Counted from the first letter of the stretch, positions 1 to 9,023 are shown. The stretch is DNA of 64,000 bases from an uncultured Eggerthellaceae bacterium (GCA_937892845.1 CALBGP010000029.1:161289-225288); one strand, 5' to 3'. Numbers and translations are program-made. Notes: a model not told the origin generated them from the sequence alone.

Positions 1-131
1 GCATCGATGCCGCGCTGAAGGCACACTGCGGCGTGCGCCCCGCCAAGGTCATCGTGTATGATGCCGACAAGCTGGGCACTTCGTCCGAACATAAAGCGTC
101 GCGCTTCATCGACGAACGCAGCAGCAAATAA
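1..131 (+). CDS. C-terminal end of a probable PaaK-like (phenylacetate-CoA ligase family) AMP-forming ligase, partial
   Basis: Only the last 42 codons lie in the window, in the frame that starts at base 3 and stops with TAA at 129-131. The end reads ...SSEHKASRFIDER. This resembles the extreme C-terminus of phenylacetate-CoA-ligase-like enzymes, where a conserved S-E-G-K-A-x-R lysine loop contributes to adenylation; here the Gly is replaced by His. The next gene starts 22 bases downstream, so the two are probably co-transcribed. Substrate cannot be inferred. The family call rests on a short tail and is tentative. Confidence 0.45.
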   Translation, partial: IDAALKAHCGVRPAKVIVYDADKLGTSSEHKASRFIDERSSK

Positions 132-153
132 TCCCAGCCGAAGGAGGCTTGAA

Positions 154-804
154 ATGACCGATACGTTCTCCGTTTCCGGACAGCATTACCTGTTCGACGT
201 GCAGACCTTCGCCCACACCGTGCTTTCCGTGGGCGGCGACGAATACGCCTACGCCCTGCGCGACCGTACCACCAAAGGAGTGCTGGCCGACGTGGCCAGC
301 GGAGTGAGCGACCTGGGTGTGATCATGCAGACGTCCGCCACGGCCGATGAGCTCAACGCCGCACTTGCCGAACAGGGGCTGGAATTCACGCTTATCGCCG
401 AATCCGCGCCGCGCGTGGCGCTGCCGGCCAGCCATCCGCTCATCAACGCGAAGAGCCTCTCGCTTTCGCAGCTTGAGGATTGGCCCTACATCTACTTCGA
501 CCAGGACGGCGCACCCGAAGCCTTCGCCGAAGAAGCCCTGGCCACGGTCCCGCGCAAGAAGACCATCGCCTGCACCGACCGCGCATCGCTTTCCGAACTG
601 ATCGTGGCGCTCAACGGGTACACGGTCACGAGCGGCATCCTGGTGGGCATCTCGGACGGCAGCGCACTGACCACCGTTCCCCTGGAGTGCGACGTCACGC
701 TGCGCCTGGGCTACGTGTCCCGCAAAGGCGAAGAGCTCTCTGAGCTGGGACAACGCTTCGTGGCGAAACTCGCCGACAACCTGGAACGCTACGCCAGGTT
801 CTAA
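154..804 (+). CDS. Orphan LysR-type ligand-binding domain protein (no HTH)
   Basis: A 216-residue protein starting at ATG 154, chosen because AAGGAGG lies 7 bases upstream; a longer frame opens at 58 but overlaps the previous gene. The body resembles the effector-binding half of LysR regulators: alternating beta/alpha pattern, a VALPASHPL segment near residue 90 and an LRLGYVSRKGE segment near the end. The N-terminal helix-turn-helix is absent, and there is no signal peptide or membrane segment, so it is predicted to be cytoplasmic. It sits between a PaaK-like ligase and a LarE-like gene with short gaps, so it may sense or present a small carboxylic metabolite handled by that operon. That role is inference. 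Confidence 0.6.
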   Translation: MTDTFSVSGQHYLFDVQTFAHTVLSVGGDEYAYALRDRTTKGVLADVASGVSDLGVIMQTSATADELNAALAEQGLEFTLIAESAPRVALPASHPLINAKSLSLSQLEDWPYIYFDQDGAPEAFAEEALATVPRKKTIACTDRASLSELIVALNGYTVTSGILVGISDGSALTTVPLECDVTLRLGYVSRKGEELSELGQRFVAKLADNLERYARF

Positions 805-815
805 GGGGTGCCGCG

Positions 816-1463
816 GTGGGCGAAACCTGCAGTGCGCCCGGCGCGCATGAGCACCTGATAGAGCATCTTCAATCCATGGCGCGCGCCTGCAAAGGTGCGC
901 GCTTCGGCATTGCGCTTTCGGGCGGATGCGATTCCGCCTGCCTGACGGCCGCCATGGCGCAGGCCGGCCTTGATGCGAAGGCCTACATCGTGAAAACAGC
1001 CTTCCAACCCGAACGCGACATCGAAGATGCGATTGAGGCGGCGCGGACGGCGGGAGTTCCCGCCCAGGTCATCGAGCTGGATGTATTCGCGCATCCCGAT
1101 ATCTGCGCCAACCCGCCCGACCGCTGCTACCTGTGCAAACGCCTGATATTCGGCAGCATCCGGCAGGCCATGGAGGCCGACGGCAGACAGATCCTTTGCG
1201 ACGGCACCAATCGTGATGACAACCCTACACGCAGACCCGGGTTCCGCGCCTTGGCGGAGCTGGATGTTCGCTCCCCCTTGCGTGAAGCGAACATGACGAA
1301 AGCGGATGTGCGCGCGGCGGCCCGAGCGCTTGGCGCCATTGCCGCCGACAAGCCCAGCTTCTCCTGCTGGGCCACGCATGTGCCCGAAGGTCAGGCCATC
1401 ACGCCCGCAGCTATTGCCGCGGCATCCAGCGACAACCCGCCAGCAGCGGATTTCAACTCATAG
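816..1463 (+). CDS. LarE-like PP-loop ATPase (sacrificial sulfur transferase family), C-terminally truncated
   Basis: GTG start at 816, preceded by AAGGGG. The protein carries the PP-loop ALSGGCDSA (about residues 33-41), the cysteine motif DRCYLCK (about 107), DGTNRDD, and the late motif SCWATHVPEGQAIT. These match LarE, which activates a substrate carboxylate with ATP and donates sulfur during nickel-pincer cofactor synthesis. LarE proteins are usually near 270 residues; this one is 215 and ends soon after the GQAIT motif. Its last roughly 15 codons run antisense to an AlbA_2-like start on the other strand (1391-1537), so the natural 3' end was probably lost at a recombination junction near 1430. 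No larB or larC is visible. Function may be impaired. Confidence 0.72.
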   Translation: MGETCSAPGAHEHLIEHLQSMARACKGARFGIALSGGCDSACLTAAMAQAGLDAKAYIVKTAFQPERDIEDAIEAARTAGVPAQVIELDVFAHPDICANPPDRCYLCKRLIFGSIRQAMEADGRQILCDGTNRDDNPTRRPGFRALAELDVRSPLREANMTKADVRAAARALGAIAADKPSFSCWATHVPEGQAITPAAIAAASSDNPPAADFNS

Positions 1464-1537
1464 CCAGCCAAATCCGTGCCCGCCAAACGCATGCGCTCGA
1501 CCGACGCCTGCAAATCGCCGTCCGTCATGATGAACAT
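1391..1537 (-). pseudogene. N-terminal stub of an AlbA_2 (Schlafen-like) ATP-binding protein
   Basis: On the minus strand an ATG at 1537 has GGAGG 7 bases upstream and opens a 48-codon frame beginning MFIMTDGDLQ and continuing with a GYELKSAAGG segment. This resembles the start of AlbA_2/divergent-AAA accessory proteins (helix, then a strand with E-x-K-x-A). Similarity stops after about 36 residues, where the frame runs into the antisense of the LarE-like gene. The stub keeps its ribosome-binding site and an upstream repeat array (1587-1639), so only the 5' end of an ancestral gene appears to survive. The family call is from pattern recognition of a short segment. Confidence 0.4.
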
Positions 1538-1586
1538 GGCCGCCTCCGCCCATACTTGAACCCGAACCTGAACTTAAGCCAAAGGC

Positions 1587-1639
1587 TTCCTAAGTTTCCT
1601 AAGTAGGCTTCCTAAGTTTCCTAAGTTCGTTTCCTAAGT
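1587..1639. repeat. Direct-repeat array, TTCCTAAGT x5 with a 22-bp composite period
   Basis: TTCCTAAGT occurs exactly at 1587, 1596, 1609, 1618 and 1631. The start-to-start distances 9, 13, 9, 13 make a 22-bp composite period. The array lies 50 bases upstream of the minus-strand AlbA_2 stub and just beyond the stop of the type IIL gene at 1658. It matches in spacing, not sequence, the arrays at 15806-15842 and 20886-20946. Confidence 0.9.
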
Positions 1640-1657
1640 ATGGGCTTAATTCGCGGA

Positions 1658-4559
1658 CTATTCACCCGTCAGCTGAGCGTAGAGTTCGAACAGATGCGCC
1701 ACAATGCGCTCCTCGTCACCGTTGAAATCCACTCCGTACGCGGCTTCCACCGCAGCATCAAGGGCCTTGTGGGCGGAAAGCAGATCGGCAGGCATCTTTT
1801 CGGGGTCGTACAGATCGGCAAGCGTTTTGTCGGGATGTGCCGCGCGGGCATCCAGCACGGCCTGCGCGCAGGATTCGATGCGGGCGCGAACCTCGGGCGA
1901 GACGGCCTCCTCCACAGGAACGCCAAGCGACTCCCGTGTGACACCTGGCCACGCGAAGTTGTTGTAGACCACCGTATTCGCGTAGCGATATCGCATCTCA
2001 AGGCGTCCAGCCACGGCGCGCATCCATGCGTTATGAAATTGCGACATCATCACTCCGAACACATACAGCGAAGACGACGGAACGAAATAGAGCATGTTGC
2101 CCGGAATCATACCGTTGTCGATAAATCCCATGGGGACGTAATCACGACGCTCCGATGAAACGGAGGGCACGCCGACATACACGTCTCCGGTCTCACGAAT
2201 CTCATCAAAGCGCCATGGCGTTTCGGCCTTCTTGCGCGTCGCTTCCTTCGAAGACGCTAGACGCATCTCTTTCACAGCTGCAACACGATTGGCAACCTCT
2301 TCAACTTCAGACCACTCCGCGACGTCCACATCAGGAAGCCAGATGCAATACCGAGGTTTACCCTTGATGAAGTCTTCGCCCATCGAAAATGGGCGAATCC
2401 ACTTTTCAGCTTCGGGATTCCGCTGGATAAAACTCTCGATTTCTCTCTCGTCGAGAATCAGATTGCCGCCTTCGGTGGGCTTGCCGCCAGCGGCCATCCC
2501 CTCAACGCAGCACAACGGATTTGTCCGCTTCGCGATGAACACGTTCGGAGCGGGCTGCAGATAACCGTTGATGTTCTCAACCGCACGGCCATGGCCTTCT
2601 CGATCAAAGAGCATGCGCTCGTGCCTGCCCGCATACGAGAAACCGACAATGATCACATGAACATGCGCCTGGTCGTTCGCTTCGCTGTTCCACACGAAAG
2701 ACTGCCATGCGAAGTCTATGCCAATGCCCTGCTCAAACAGCGGCCTCCACAACGGTTCAACCTGCTGACCTTGGCAGATGCTATTCGTGGACACGAACGC
2801 CGCACGTATACGAGTGTCGCGCATGTATTCGGCGGCCTTCTTGTACCAACACGCCACGTAGTCAACGGTCTTCACCTTGCCGAACAACAGCTCGCGGTCC
2901 TCTGACTGAGACTTCGACAGGTTCGAATATCCCAAAAAGGGAGGGTTTCCCGACAGAAAAATAGACCCTTCCGCTACGCCGCCATCAGGCCGCGCGCTTC
3001 GAGAGAGAGAGAGAGAGAGAGAGAGCAGGGTCGACCGGAAGGACTTCGTTCCAGTCCATGCGCAGGGCATTGCCCTCGTGGATATTGCCGTTGCTCTTCA
3101 GAGGCAGGAAGTCGAACGAGCGCATCACGACCTCTTGCGTGGCCTCCATCATCTGCTCTTCGGCGATCCACAGCGCGGTCTTGGCAACGCTCACGGCGAA
3201 GTCATTGATTTCGATGCCGTAGAGCTGATCGATCGTGACTTCGATAGGCGTGGTCTCGTCGCCGAAGTCCATGCCCACCTGGTCGCCCTGCAGGTTTTCC
3301 AGCACGCGGTTTTCGAGTTTGCGCAGGCTCAGATAGCTCTCAGTCAGGAAGTTGCCGCTGCCGCACGCGGGATCGAAGATGCGCAGACTGCCAAGCTTGC
3401 GCTGGAAGGCCTTCAGCTTGAAGATGCGGTTCTTTTCGATTTTCTCGCCCTCAATTTCCGCAAGCTCGGCGCGCAAATCATCCAGAAACAGCGGATCTAT
3501 GACCTTATGGATATTCTCGATACTGGTGTAGTGCATGCCGCCCGCACGACGCGTAGCGGGATTGAGCGTGCTTTCGAACGCGGCGCCGAAGATGGTGGGG
3601 CTGATGCCTGACCAGTCGAATTTCTGCGACGCCTCAAGCAGCAAATCAAGGCGAATCTGCTCCGTGAACTGGGGGATCACGATGTCTTCATCCGCGAACA
3701 GGCCACCGTTCACATACGGGAATGCCAGCAGATCGAGGTCCGCATACGGGTCGCGCTGGTTGGCGGTTCCACCGCTTCCATCCGGCGTGTCCAGCATGCG
3801 GAACAGATCCATCAGCGCTGCGCGCATCTGCGCTGCCGGGTACTTCCGCAGGTAATCGAGCAGAGCGTCGCGCTTGTGCAGCAGGCCGGAATCTTCCGCG
3901 TACAGCAGGAACACCAGGCGCACGATGAGCACGTTCAGGCTGCGCTGCTCGCGCGGGTCGGTTGCCAGGTTGAGGTACTGCTGCGAGAGCTGGTCGTAGA
4001 GGCGGCCCACCAGCTCGCCCGCCTGAACGGAGAGCTCCTTTTCGCGCTCGATGCGCGAGGCGCCCTGATCCGTGAAAAACGCCAGCAGGCGCGACTGCTC
4101 CGGCAGCTCGGTCAGCGCGATGGAAACGTAGTCCTCCTGGTTTTCCTTCTCCTGATCGTAGATACGGAATTCGTCGAAGTTGCACGTGATGATCCAGCGC
4201 GGACGGACGGAGAACGGCAGATTGTCCGCGTACCATTTCGCCTGCTGGTAGGGCGTTTCCGCACCGGCCTTCTTGCTTCGCACGGACGCTTCGTCCAGGC
4301 CGATGCCGCGGCCCTTCATCTCTATCAGAATGCCGCGGTCCTCGTAGAAGACGTCTATCTTACGGCCCTTGACCTTGCGCTCGAACTCCAGCACGCGCGT
4401 GGCGCCGGGGATGCCCAGCACGTCCTCCAAAAGCTCGATCCAAAACGAACGGGAATGCTCCTCTTCAACGCAGGGCAGAGCAGACCAACGTTCAACAAAC
4501 GCCTTTGCAGCGCGCTTGCGATCGGCAAGGGCCATAGAGGAAGACTGAGCGGGCGCCAT
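1658..4559 (-). pseudogene. Type IIL (MmeI-like) restriction-modification enzyme, probably phase-variable, OFF in this sequence
   Basis: Two abutting frames encode one enzyme. The 5' part (4559 to 2985) begins at an ATG with GGAGGTG upstream; it has an MmeI-type N-terminal nuclease (IDVF...LIEMKG, the D/ExK pattern, about residues 73-87) and the methyltransferase SAM motif DPACGSGNFL. The 3' part ends at 1658 and supplies the catalytic SGNPPFLG motif, target-recognition region and a C-terminus ending HLFELYAQLTGE. The frames switch inside a CT tract (GA on plus) at 3001-3025. With 12 units the protein stops at 2985, about 524 residues, after motif I and before NPPF. Losing two units or gaining one would restore about 966-970 residues. 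The paralogue at 16660-19455 has no tract at the same place. Sequencing error in the tract is the main alternative. Confidence 0.8.
3001..3025. repeat. (GA)12 dinucleotide tract inside a coding region
   Basis: Twelve GA units plus one G, read on the minus strand as alternating Leu-Ser codons. Unit counts of 10, 13 or 16 join the two parts of the type IIL gene. The present 12 gives a stop at 2985, and 11 gives the third frame, which ends after an LEARGLMAA tail at 2974. Slipped-strand mispairing of such tracts is a well-known basis of phase variation in restriction-modification genes. Confidence 0.9.
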
Positions 4560-4689
4560 AGGCGCATCACCTCCGAAATGCGAAATGAGATTCGGAAACG
4601 GGTGCCCGCTTGCGCAAGCATTGCACCGATCGCGCACAGGGGCACCCGAAAAGTTCGACCACCGCATTCTAACAGGTTGCCAGCATGCC

Positions 4690-4741
4690 TCAAAAAGTGC
4701 AGATTTCCCCTTTTTCGCCATTTCAAAAAGTGCGGATTTCC
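4690..4741. repeat. Direct repeat pair, TCAAAAAGTGC(A/G)GATTTCC, period 33 bp
   Basis: A 19-bp unit occurs at 4690-4708 and 4723-4741 with one mismatch and a 33-bp period, about three helical turns. It lies 130-180 bases upstream of the minus-strand type IIL start at 4559. It may be an operator for that gene or the leftover promoter of a lost neighbour. Confidence 0.8.
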
Positions 4742-4871
4742 GGAAAGGTCATCAAATTGCGCAGGGAGCTCAGAGCGGCTGACCGCCGTCGCGCATGGCA
4801 GCAGCAAACGTGGTTCATCGAGGACGCATCCCACAAGCTTAAAACGGAGCCGGCGGGCGCAATCGAAACGC

Positions 4872-4903
4872 TTGGGCCCCCGCAACGAAACGCGGGGGCC
4901 CAA
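4872..4903 (-). terminator. Hairpin downstream of the Tat flavoenzyme gene
   Basis: A perfect 12-bp inverted repeat (TTGGGCCCCCGC with its complement) around an 8-base loop. It lies about 85 bases past the stop of the minus-strand gene that ends at 4986. No strong T-run follows, so it is a plausible but unproven terminator. Confidence 0.5.
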
Positions 4904-4985
4904 CGGCTAGAGGTTGAACTGCTATGGAGCCGAACGATTCCGTCTTGGCTGCCTACAGTTCAACAGACCTCACCGGCGGCATAAG

Positions 4986-7220
4986 TTAGAGGCTTCGGGC
5001 TGCTAGATTCGCCGACGAGATCGCTTCTGCAATGTTGAACGGATCAGCGCAATCGCCCACTGCAATCGCCTGGATGCCCGAAAGACCGTCAATCAACGCC
5101 GTGTTCGGCAGCATGTCGCGCATATCGACAACGGCATCGCATGGAACAACCACCTCGACACCCGCCTCGCTCAGCAGCGTCAACTCACCATCCCCAACTT
5201 CCTTGACCTCGGCTGAGGGCCAGATACGAGTGCCGCGCGCATTGATGGCAGTCTCTACGAAATTGCGCATATTAACGGAATGCCCCTTCTCGAAGGCATC
5301 GAGCGGATCGGGCGTGACGATTGTCACGTCCTTGCCGAGCGAGAGCAAATAGACCGCCACGTCAACTGACTGGCAATTGCTGCCCAGCACGACCACGTGG
5401 TCACCCATTTCGGCACCGACAACTTCGCCGAACGTAAGCACCTGCGTACCATCCGTCGATGAGAACTCCGGCTCTTGCCTCAAACCGCCGACCGCAAGAA
5501 TAACGACATCAGGCTTTTCCGATTCGATGAACGCACGGTCGACCTCTTGGTCCGTTACCACGGTCACACCGTTAAGCTCCTGAGAGCGAGAAAGGTAGGT
5601 GCACAGTCGATCGAGGTTCTCGTGCGGCCCCTTAATACCTTCGGCCGACGGAAGCAGACCTCCCAAAGCGCTCTTTTTCTCATAGAGAGTCACCGAGCAT
5701 CCGCGCTTCGCCGCTATGCGAGCCGCCTCCATGCCAGCGGGACCGCCGCCGACAACCATAACGTTCTTGCTTCCCTCGATGGGCGCCGGCTCATATCCCT
5801 CGGGCATATCTTCGCCGTAAGCGCGCCAATTCGCCGCATTCACACGGCAGTGTTCGAGAAGCTTCCCATCCTTATCGGCATCGTAGAAGCAATGCAGGCA
5901 GCGTGTGCACGGAGCAATTTCGTCGATGCGCCCTTCGCGCAGCTTGTTCACATACTCAGGATCGACGCAAAGAGGCCGATTCATTACGAGGAAGTCGAGC
6001 TTGCCCTCGGAAAGCGCTTCCTCAAAGTAGTCAGGGGCCTGCGCCGGGTCCATATACGTTGCCGCACCTACGGGAATCGACACGGCGCTCTTGATCTCGC
6101 CAGCAACATCGATCATGATGCCGCATCCCGAATGGTTCGCCCGCAGTTTCCCTTGGAAGTGACGCGAGAAATCGAAGCGATTGCCGAATCCGTTCGACCC
6201 TTCAAGACCCCGAACGGCGAAGTACAGTTCGCTGGCGAACTGTGCGATATGCTGCCCGCAGGGTCCGAGACGAACGTGGAGGCTGTCGGCTCCGGCCTGT
6301 TCAAGAATCTGGGCGATTGCCTTCGTCTCCTCAATCGACGTGTACAGGGAGTCGGCCCCGAGAGACACATCATTCGCCTCGATGCCGTTGATCAGCACCT
6401 GCACGATGAAGTCCTTGCCACATGCCTCCTTGACGCCCTTGATCACCTCAACGGCGAATCGCGTGCGGTTTTCGAGCGACTGGGCGCCGTACTCGTCGGT
6501 GCGATCGTTGCGAGCGCGGGACAAGAACGATTGGCCGACGTTGTTCGCTGCAAAATTCAACTCGAACGCATCGAAGCCATCGTCATGCAGCCGCTTGGCA
6601 ATTCCGATGATCACCTGCTCCCATTCGCGGACCTCATCGGTTGAATACTTTCCGATGAAGTTCTCGGTGAAGTCGAGCGGCCCGATGGGCGATCCCATCG
6701 TGTCGAACTGGTAGCCCACGTAAGCGCCTGCCGCATGAAGCGTATCCAGCAGCCCCTTCACATCGTAGAGGGCATAGTCCTGCTTGAGCGGGCTGGCCGT
6801 GAAATCCCAAATGTTGGCAAAGTCCTCGATCCAAATCATCTCTACGCCGCCGTTGGCCATGCGGGCGTAGTAGTTGATGTACTCATCCGGATCGTTCTTC
6901 ATGAATGCCAGCTGGAATGCCGCCGATTTCACCATGCGATGATGCAACGTGATCGGACCGAGCTGCCAATCGGAGAACAGCGTCGTTTTGCTGAAATCGT
7001 CAATGGAGTTGGAAGTGTAATCGTAGTCTTGGGGATTGAGCTCCGAAACGACAGCGGATGACGAGCCCTTACCCGATTCGGCGCCGGCACCGTTTTCCGA
7101 CGACGAATTCGTCTGGGGCGTCCCCCCGCATCCTCCCAACGCGAGCGCGCCGGCGCCGACTGCGCCAACGGCCAACCCCTGCAAGAAATTCCTTCGAGAT
7201 ATCCCTGTCTTCTCTGCCAT
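4986..7220 (-). CDS. Tat-exported flavin oxidoreductase, Old Yellow Enzyme / 2,4-dienoyl-CoA-reductase type
   Basis: 744 residues. The N-terminus carries a twin-arginine signal, SRRNFLQG, then a hydrophobic stretch ending LALGGC, which could also serve as a lipobox, so the enzyme is predicted to act outside the membrane. Residues about 80-420 are an FMN-binding TIM barrel of the NADH:flavin oxidoreductase family. A cysteine cluster CTRCLHCF near residue 437, followed by HC, fits the [4Fe-4S] site of dienoyl-CoA reductases. The C-terminal part has a Rossmann FAD/NAD site, VVGGGPAGMEAARIA. Such fused enzymes reduce activated C=C bonds, and in Eggerthellaceae they are often specialised anaerobic reductases. 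The substrate is unknown. A divergent LysR gene at 7468 is the likely regulator. Confidence 0.85.
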   Translation of the reverse strand: MAEKTGISRRNFLQGLAVGAVGAGALALGGCGGTPQTNSSSENGAGAESGKGSSSAVVSELNPQDYDYTSNSIDDFSKTTLFSDWQLGPITLHHRMVKSAAFQLAFMKNDPDEYINYYARMANGGVEMIWIEDFANIWDFTASPLKQDYALYDVKGLLDTLHAAGAYVGYQFDTMGSPIGPLDFTENFIGKYSTDEVREWEQVIIGIAKRLHDDGFDAFELNFAANNVGQSFLSRARNDRTDEYGAQSLENRTRFAVEVIKGVKEACGKDFIVQVLINGIEANDVSLGADSLYTSIEETKAIAQILEQAGADSLHVRLGPCGQHIAQFASELYFAVRGLEGSNGFGNRFDFSRHFQGKLRANHSGCGIMIDVAGEIKSAVSIPVGAATYMDPAQAPDYFEEALSEGKLDFLVMNRPLCVDPEYVNKLREGRIDEIAPCTRCLHCFYDADKDGKLLEHCRVNAANWRAYGEDMPEGYEPAPIEGSKNVMVVGGGPAGMEAARIAAKRGCSVTLYEKKSALGGLLPSAEGIKGPHENLDRLCTYLSRSQELNGVTVVTDQEVDRAFIESEKPDVVILAVGGLRQEPEFSSTDGTQVLTFGEVVGAEMGDHVVVLGSNCQSVDVAVYLLSLGKDVTIVTPDPLDAFEKGHSVNMRNFVETAINARGTRIWPSAEVKEVGDGELTLLSEAGVEVVVPCDAVVDMRDMLPNTALIDGLSGIQAIAVGDCADPFNIAEAISSANLAARSL

Positions 7221-7412
7221 GGGTTCCCCTTTCGATACCGTGTCCCCACGGATTCCCTCGATCGACCCTCGCGGTGCCTCCCATCTGCATCCGCGTGATC
7301 ATCAACTATGGAACCACGGCGCGAAATCCCGGAGAAGAAACGATTCCTGGCAGCCCCGCAATGCTTGCTTTCGCCCAATGCGCAAGCCGACGTCGGGCGA
7401 AAACCTCCTTGC

Positions 7413-7418
7413 TATAAT
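7413..7418 (+). promoter_or_regulatory. Probable -10 box of the lysR-type gene
   Basis: A perfect TATAAT lies 50 bases before the ATG at 7468. No good -35 is visible at 17-base spacing, as expected for an activator-dependent or weak promoter. It lies in the 247-base divergent region shared with the Tat flavoenzyme gene. Confidence 0.5.
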
Positions 7419-7467
7419 TGATCATGCATCAGGGGGAATGCAGCGCACGACGATTCGAGGGGACCCG

Positions 7468-8358
7468 ATGGACATACGCAGCCTTCAGTGTTTCCGGCTG
7501 GCATACGAAACGAAAACCGTGGGCAAAGCGGCAAAGCGCGCCTATCTCACCAGGCAAGGCCTCAGCCAAATACTAAGAGGCTTGGAAACGGAGCTTAAGC
7601 AGGATCTGTTCATCCGCAATCCGCAGGGACTCGAGCCGACCGAGCTCGCCGACGAAATCTACCCCAAAGCGGTTGAGCTGCTCAATACCTACGAAGATAT
7701 CCAGGCGCTCTGCAATGCAACGGCGAAAACGAAGGAAACGGTACGGCTTTGCGTCGCATACGGCGTCCTCGTATCCATACCGTTCGACGAACTTGTAGAA
7801 GAATTCTACGGGGAGCACCCGCTCATCCAACTTGAAATCGACGCAATCGAGCCGTCGCTGGCCGAGCAATGCGTCGTCGAAGGGAAAGAGGATATCGCGC
7901 TCATCGTCGGGCCGATAGCGAATCCGCAGGTCACCTGCACTTCCCTTGCACGGGTCTCGCTGTTCGCCGCCGTCCATGAGTCGCTCCTTGCCCAAGAGGA
8001 AACCCGCTCGATCCAAAGCCTCCGAGGCCTCACCTGGTTCGGACTATCGAAGGATTTTCCCCTCGATTCCGCGCTCATCAGGATGTCCGAGGAGCACGAC
8101 CTCGACCTGAGAATGTCTTTCGATTGGCACGATTACCATCTCATCCTCGATCAGGTAGTGCGACGCAAGGGGGCGTGCGTCGTGCCCGAACATCGCATCA
8201 GCCGATTCTGTCAAGACGGCATCGTAGCCATTCCGCTCGAAGGCCCCGAATTCACATGGGAAATCGCCGCCCTAACGCACAGCGCGCTCCCGCTGTCGCG
8301 AAGTGCCCAAACCGTGTTCGATTGGTTTGCCGCACGGTTGGCCCGTTTAGACGCCTGA
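7468..8358 (+). CDS. LysR-family transcriptional regulator
   Basis: 296 residues from ATG 7468, with a GAGGGG ribosome-binding site 5 bases upstream. The N-terminal winged HTH is clear: MDIRSLQCFRLAYETKTVGK, then AAKRAYLTRQGLSQ and the wing region up to about residue 60. A periplasmic-binding-protein-like effector domain follows. It is divergent from the Tat flavoenzyme gene (4986-7220), the classical LysR arrangement, so it probably controls that enzyme in response to its substrate. The effector cannot be predicted. Confidence 0.88.
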   Translation: MDIRSLQCFRLAYETKTVGKAAKRAYLTRQGLSQILRGLETELKQDLFIRNPQGLEPTELADEIYPKAVELLNTYEDIQALCNATAKTKETVRLCVAYGVLVSIPFDELVEEFYGEHPLIQLEIDAIEPSLAEQCVVEGKEDIALIVGPIANPQVTCTSLARVSLFAAVHESLLAQEETRSIQSLRGLTWFGLSKDFPLDSALIRMSEEHDLDLRMSFDWHDYHLILDQVVRRKGACVVPEHRISRFCQDGIVAIPLEGPEFTWEIAALTHSALPLSRSAQTVFDWFAARLARLDA

Positions 8359-8431
8359 AGCGCCGCCCTGCCCAAAACACGGAGCCCTCGCGGCCACGGC
8401 GGAAACGTCCGCCCGCAGCACTTTCTTCGGT

Positions 8432-8623
8432 TTCGCGGCCAAATATGAATCAAGTGCGGTCTGATCGCAGCAAAATCCAGCGCATAATGCAGCGAAGCCG
8501 GGCGAATCTCCCGGAAGATACAAACAGTCATGCGCGTGACCAGGTATTATGCAAGGCACACAACATCACACTTCGAATAATCCCAAGCAGAGGCGCCGCA
8601 TTTGATTCACGGATGGCCACGAA
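8432..8623. mobile_element. MITE-like element with 28-bp imperfect terminal inverted repeats
   Basis: The left arm at 8432-8459 (TTCGCGGCCAAATATGAATC...) and the right arm at 8596-8623 read in reverse (TTCGTGGCCATCCGTGAATC...) match at 22 of 28 positions, and they enclose about 136 bp without a credible gene. The arm sequence recurs at 12612-12639 and, more divergently, at the ends of 48247-48470 and 61055-61285. It fills most of the 665-bp gap between the lysR gene and the DMT transporter. No transposase is present, so it would depend on an enzyme in trans. Confidence 0.5.
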
Positions 8624-8884
8624 AGTGTTTTTTCTGCAGGCGACGCCCTCCCTGAGAGCGTAAGAGGATGCGGCGAGGAGCAAGCACGCATCCGACCAAA
8701 GCTCGGAAGACGCAAAACCGAAGTTTTTCGGGTCGGCATTCTGCCGCTGAAAACACGGCGAAAGCATATGCCCAGGTCATGGGCATGCGGTAAGGCGGCC
8801 ATGCAACCGTAAAGCAAGCCTGGCTCCGAAACGCCCTCCATAGCACCCGAAAGACTTCGGTTTTGAGACCATTTTCAGCCTCGG

Positions 8885-8950
8885 GCGTCGGGGCGGCCGG
8901 GTGCGGCGCCAGGCGTCGGGGCGGCCGGGTGCGGCGCCAGGCGTCGGGGC
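8885..8950. repeat. 28-bp GC-rich tandem repeat, about 2.3 copies
   Basis: Copies beginning GCGTCGGGGCGG start at 8885, 8913 and 8941 (third partial), with a 28-bp period and near identity. The array is intergenic, upstream of the DMT transporter promoter. The rest of 8624-8986 shows nothing recognisable. Confidence 0.85.
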
Positions 8951-8986
8951 GGAAACGCCCGCCCGCAACACCCAGCGACTCGCAAG

Positions 8987-9015
8987 CTGACGCTTCCCGC
9001 CAGCCGCGTTACAAT
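8987..9015 (+). promoter_or_regulatory. Probable promoter giving a near-leaderless transcript
   Basis: CTGACG (8987-8992), 17 bases, then TACAAT (9010-9015). The ATG of the DMT gene is at 9024, only 8 bases after the -10, and no Shine-Dalgarno sequence lies between them. The transcript would start at or next to the initiation codon. Confidence 0.5.
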
Positions 9016-9023
9016 ACGGCTCT

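Noticed and set aside
106..753. Long open frames antisense to the LysR-like gene and to many other genes (for example 58034-60454 on minus and 38590-41007 on plus)
   Set aside because: They are shadows of GC-rich genes on the other strand. They lack ribosome-binding sites, have odd composition (His, Arg, Gly rich) and contain no known motifs.
1587..1639. CRISPR array
   Set aside because: Units of 9 bp with 0-4 bp spacers do not fit repeat and spacer sizes, and no cas gene is present anywhere in the window.
1640..2158. Plus-strand 172-codon frame over the end of the type IIL gene
   Set aside because: Antisense to a clearly conserved C-terminus and without a ribosome-binding site.
2985..4559. 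Treating the two halves of the broken type IIL gene as separate functional genes
   Set aside because: Neither half has all methyltransferase motifs, and the paralogue at 16660-19455 shows they are one protein.
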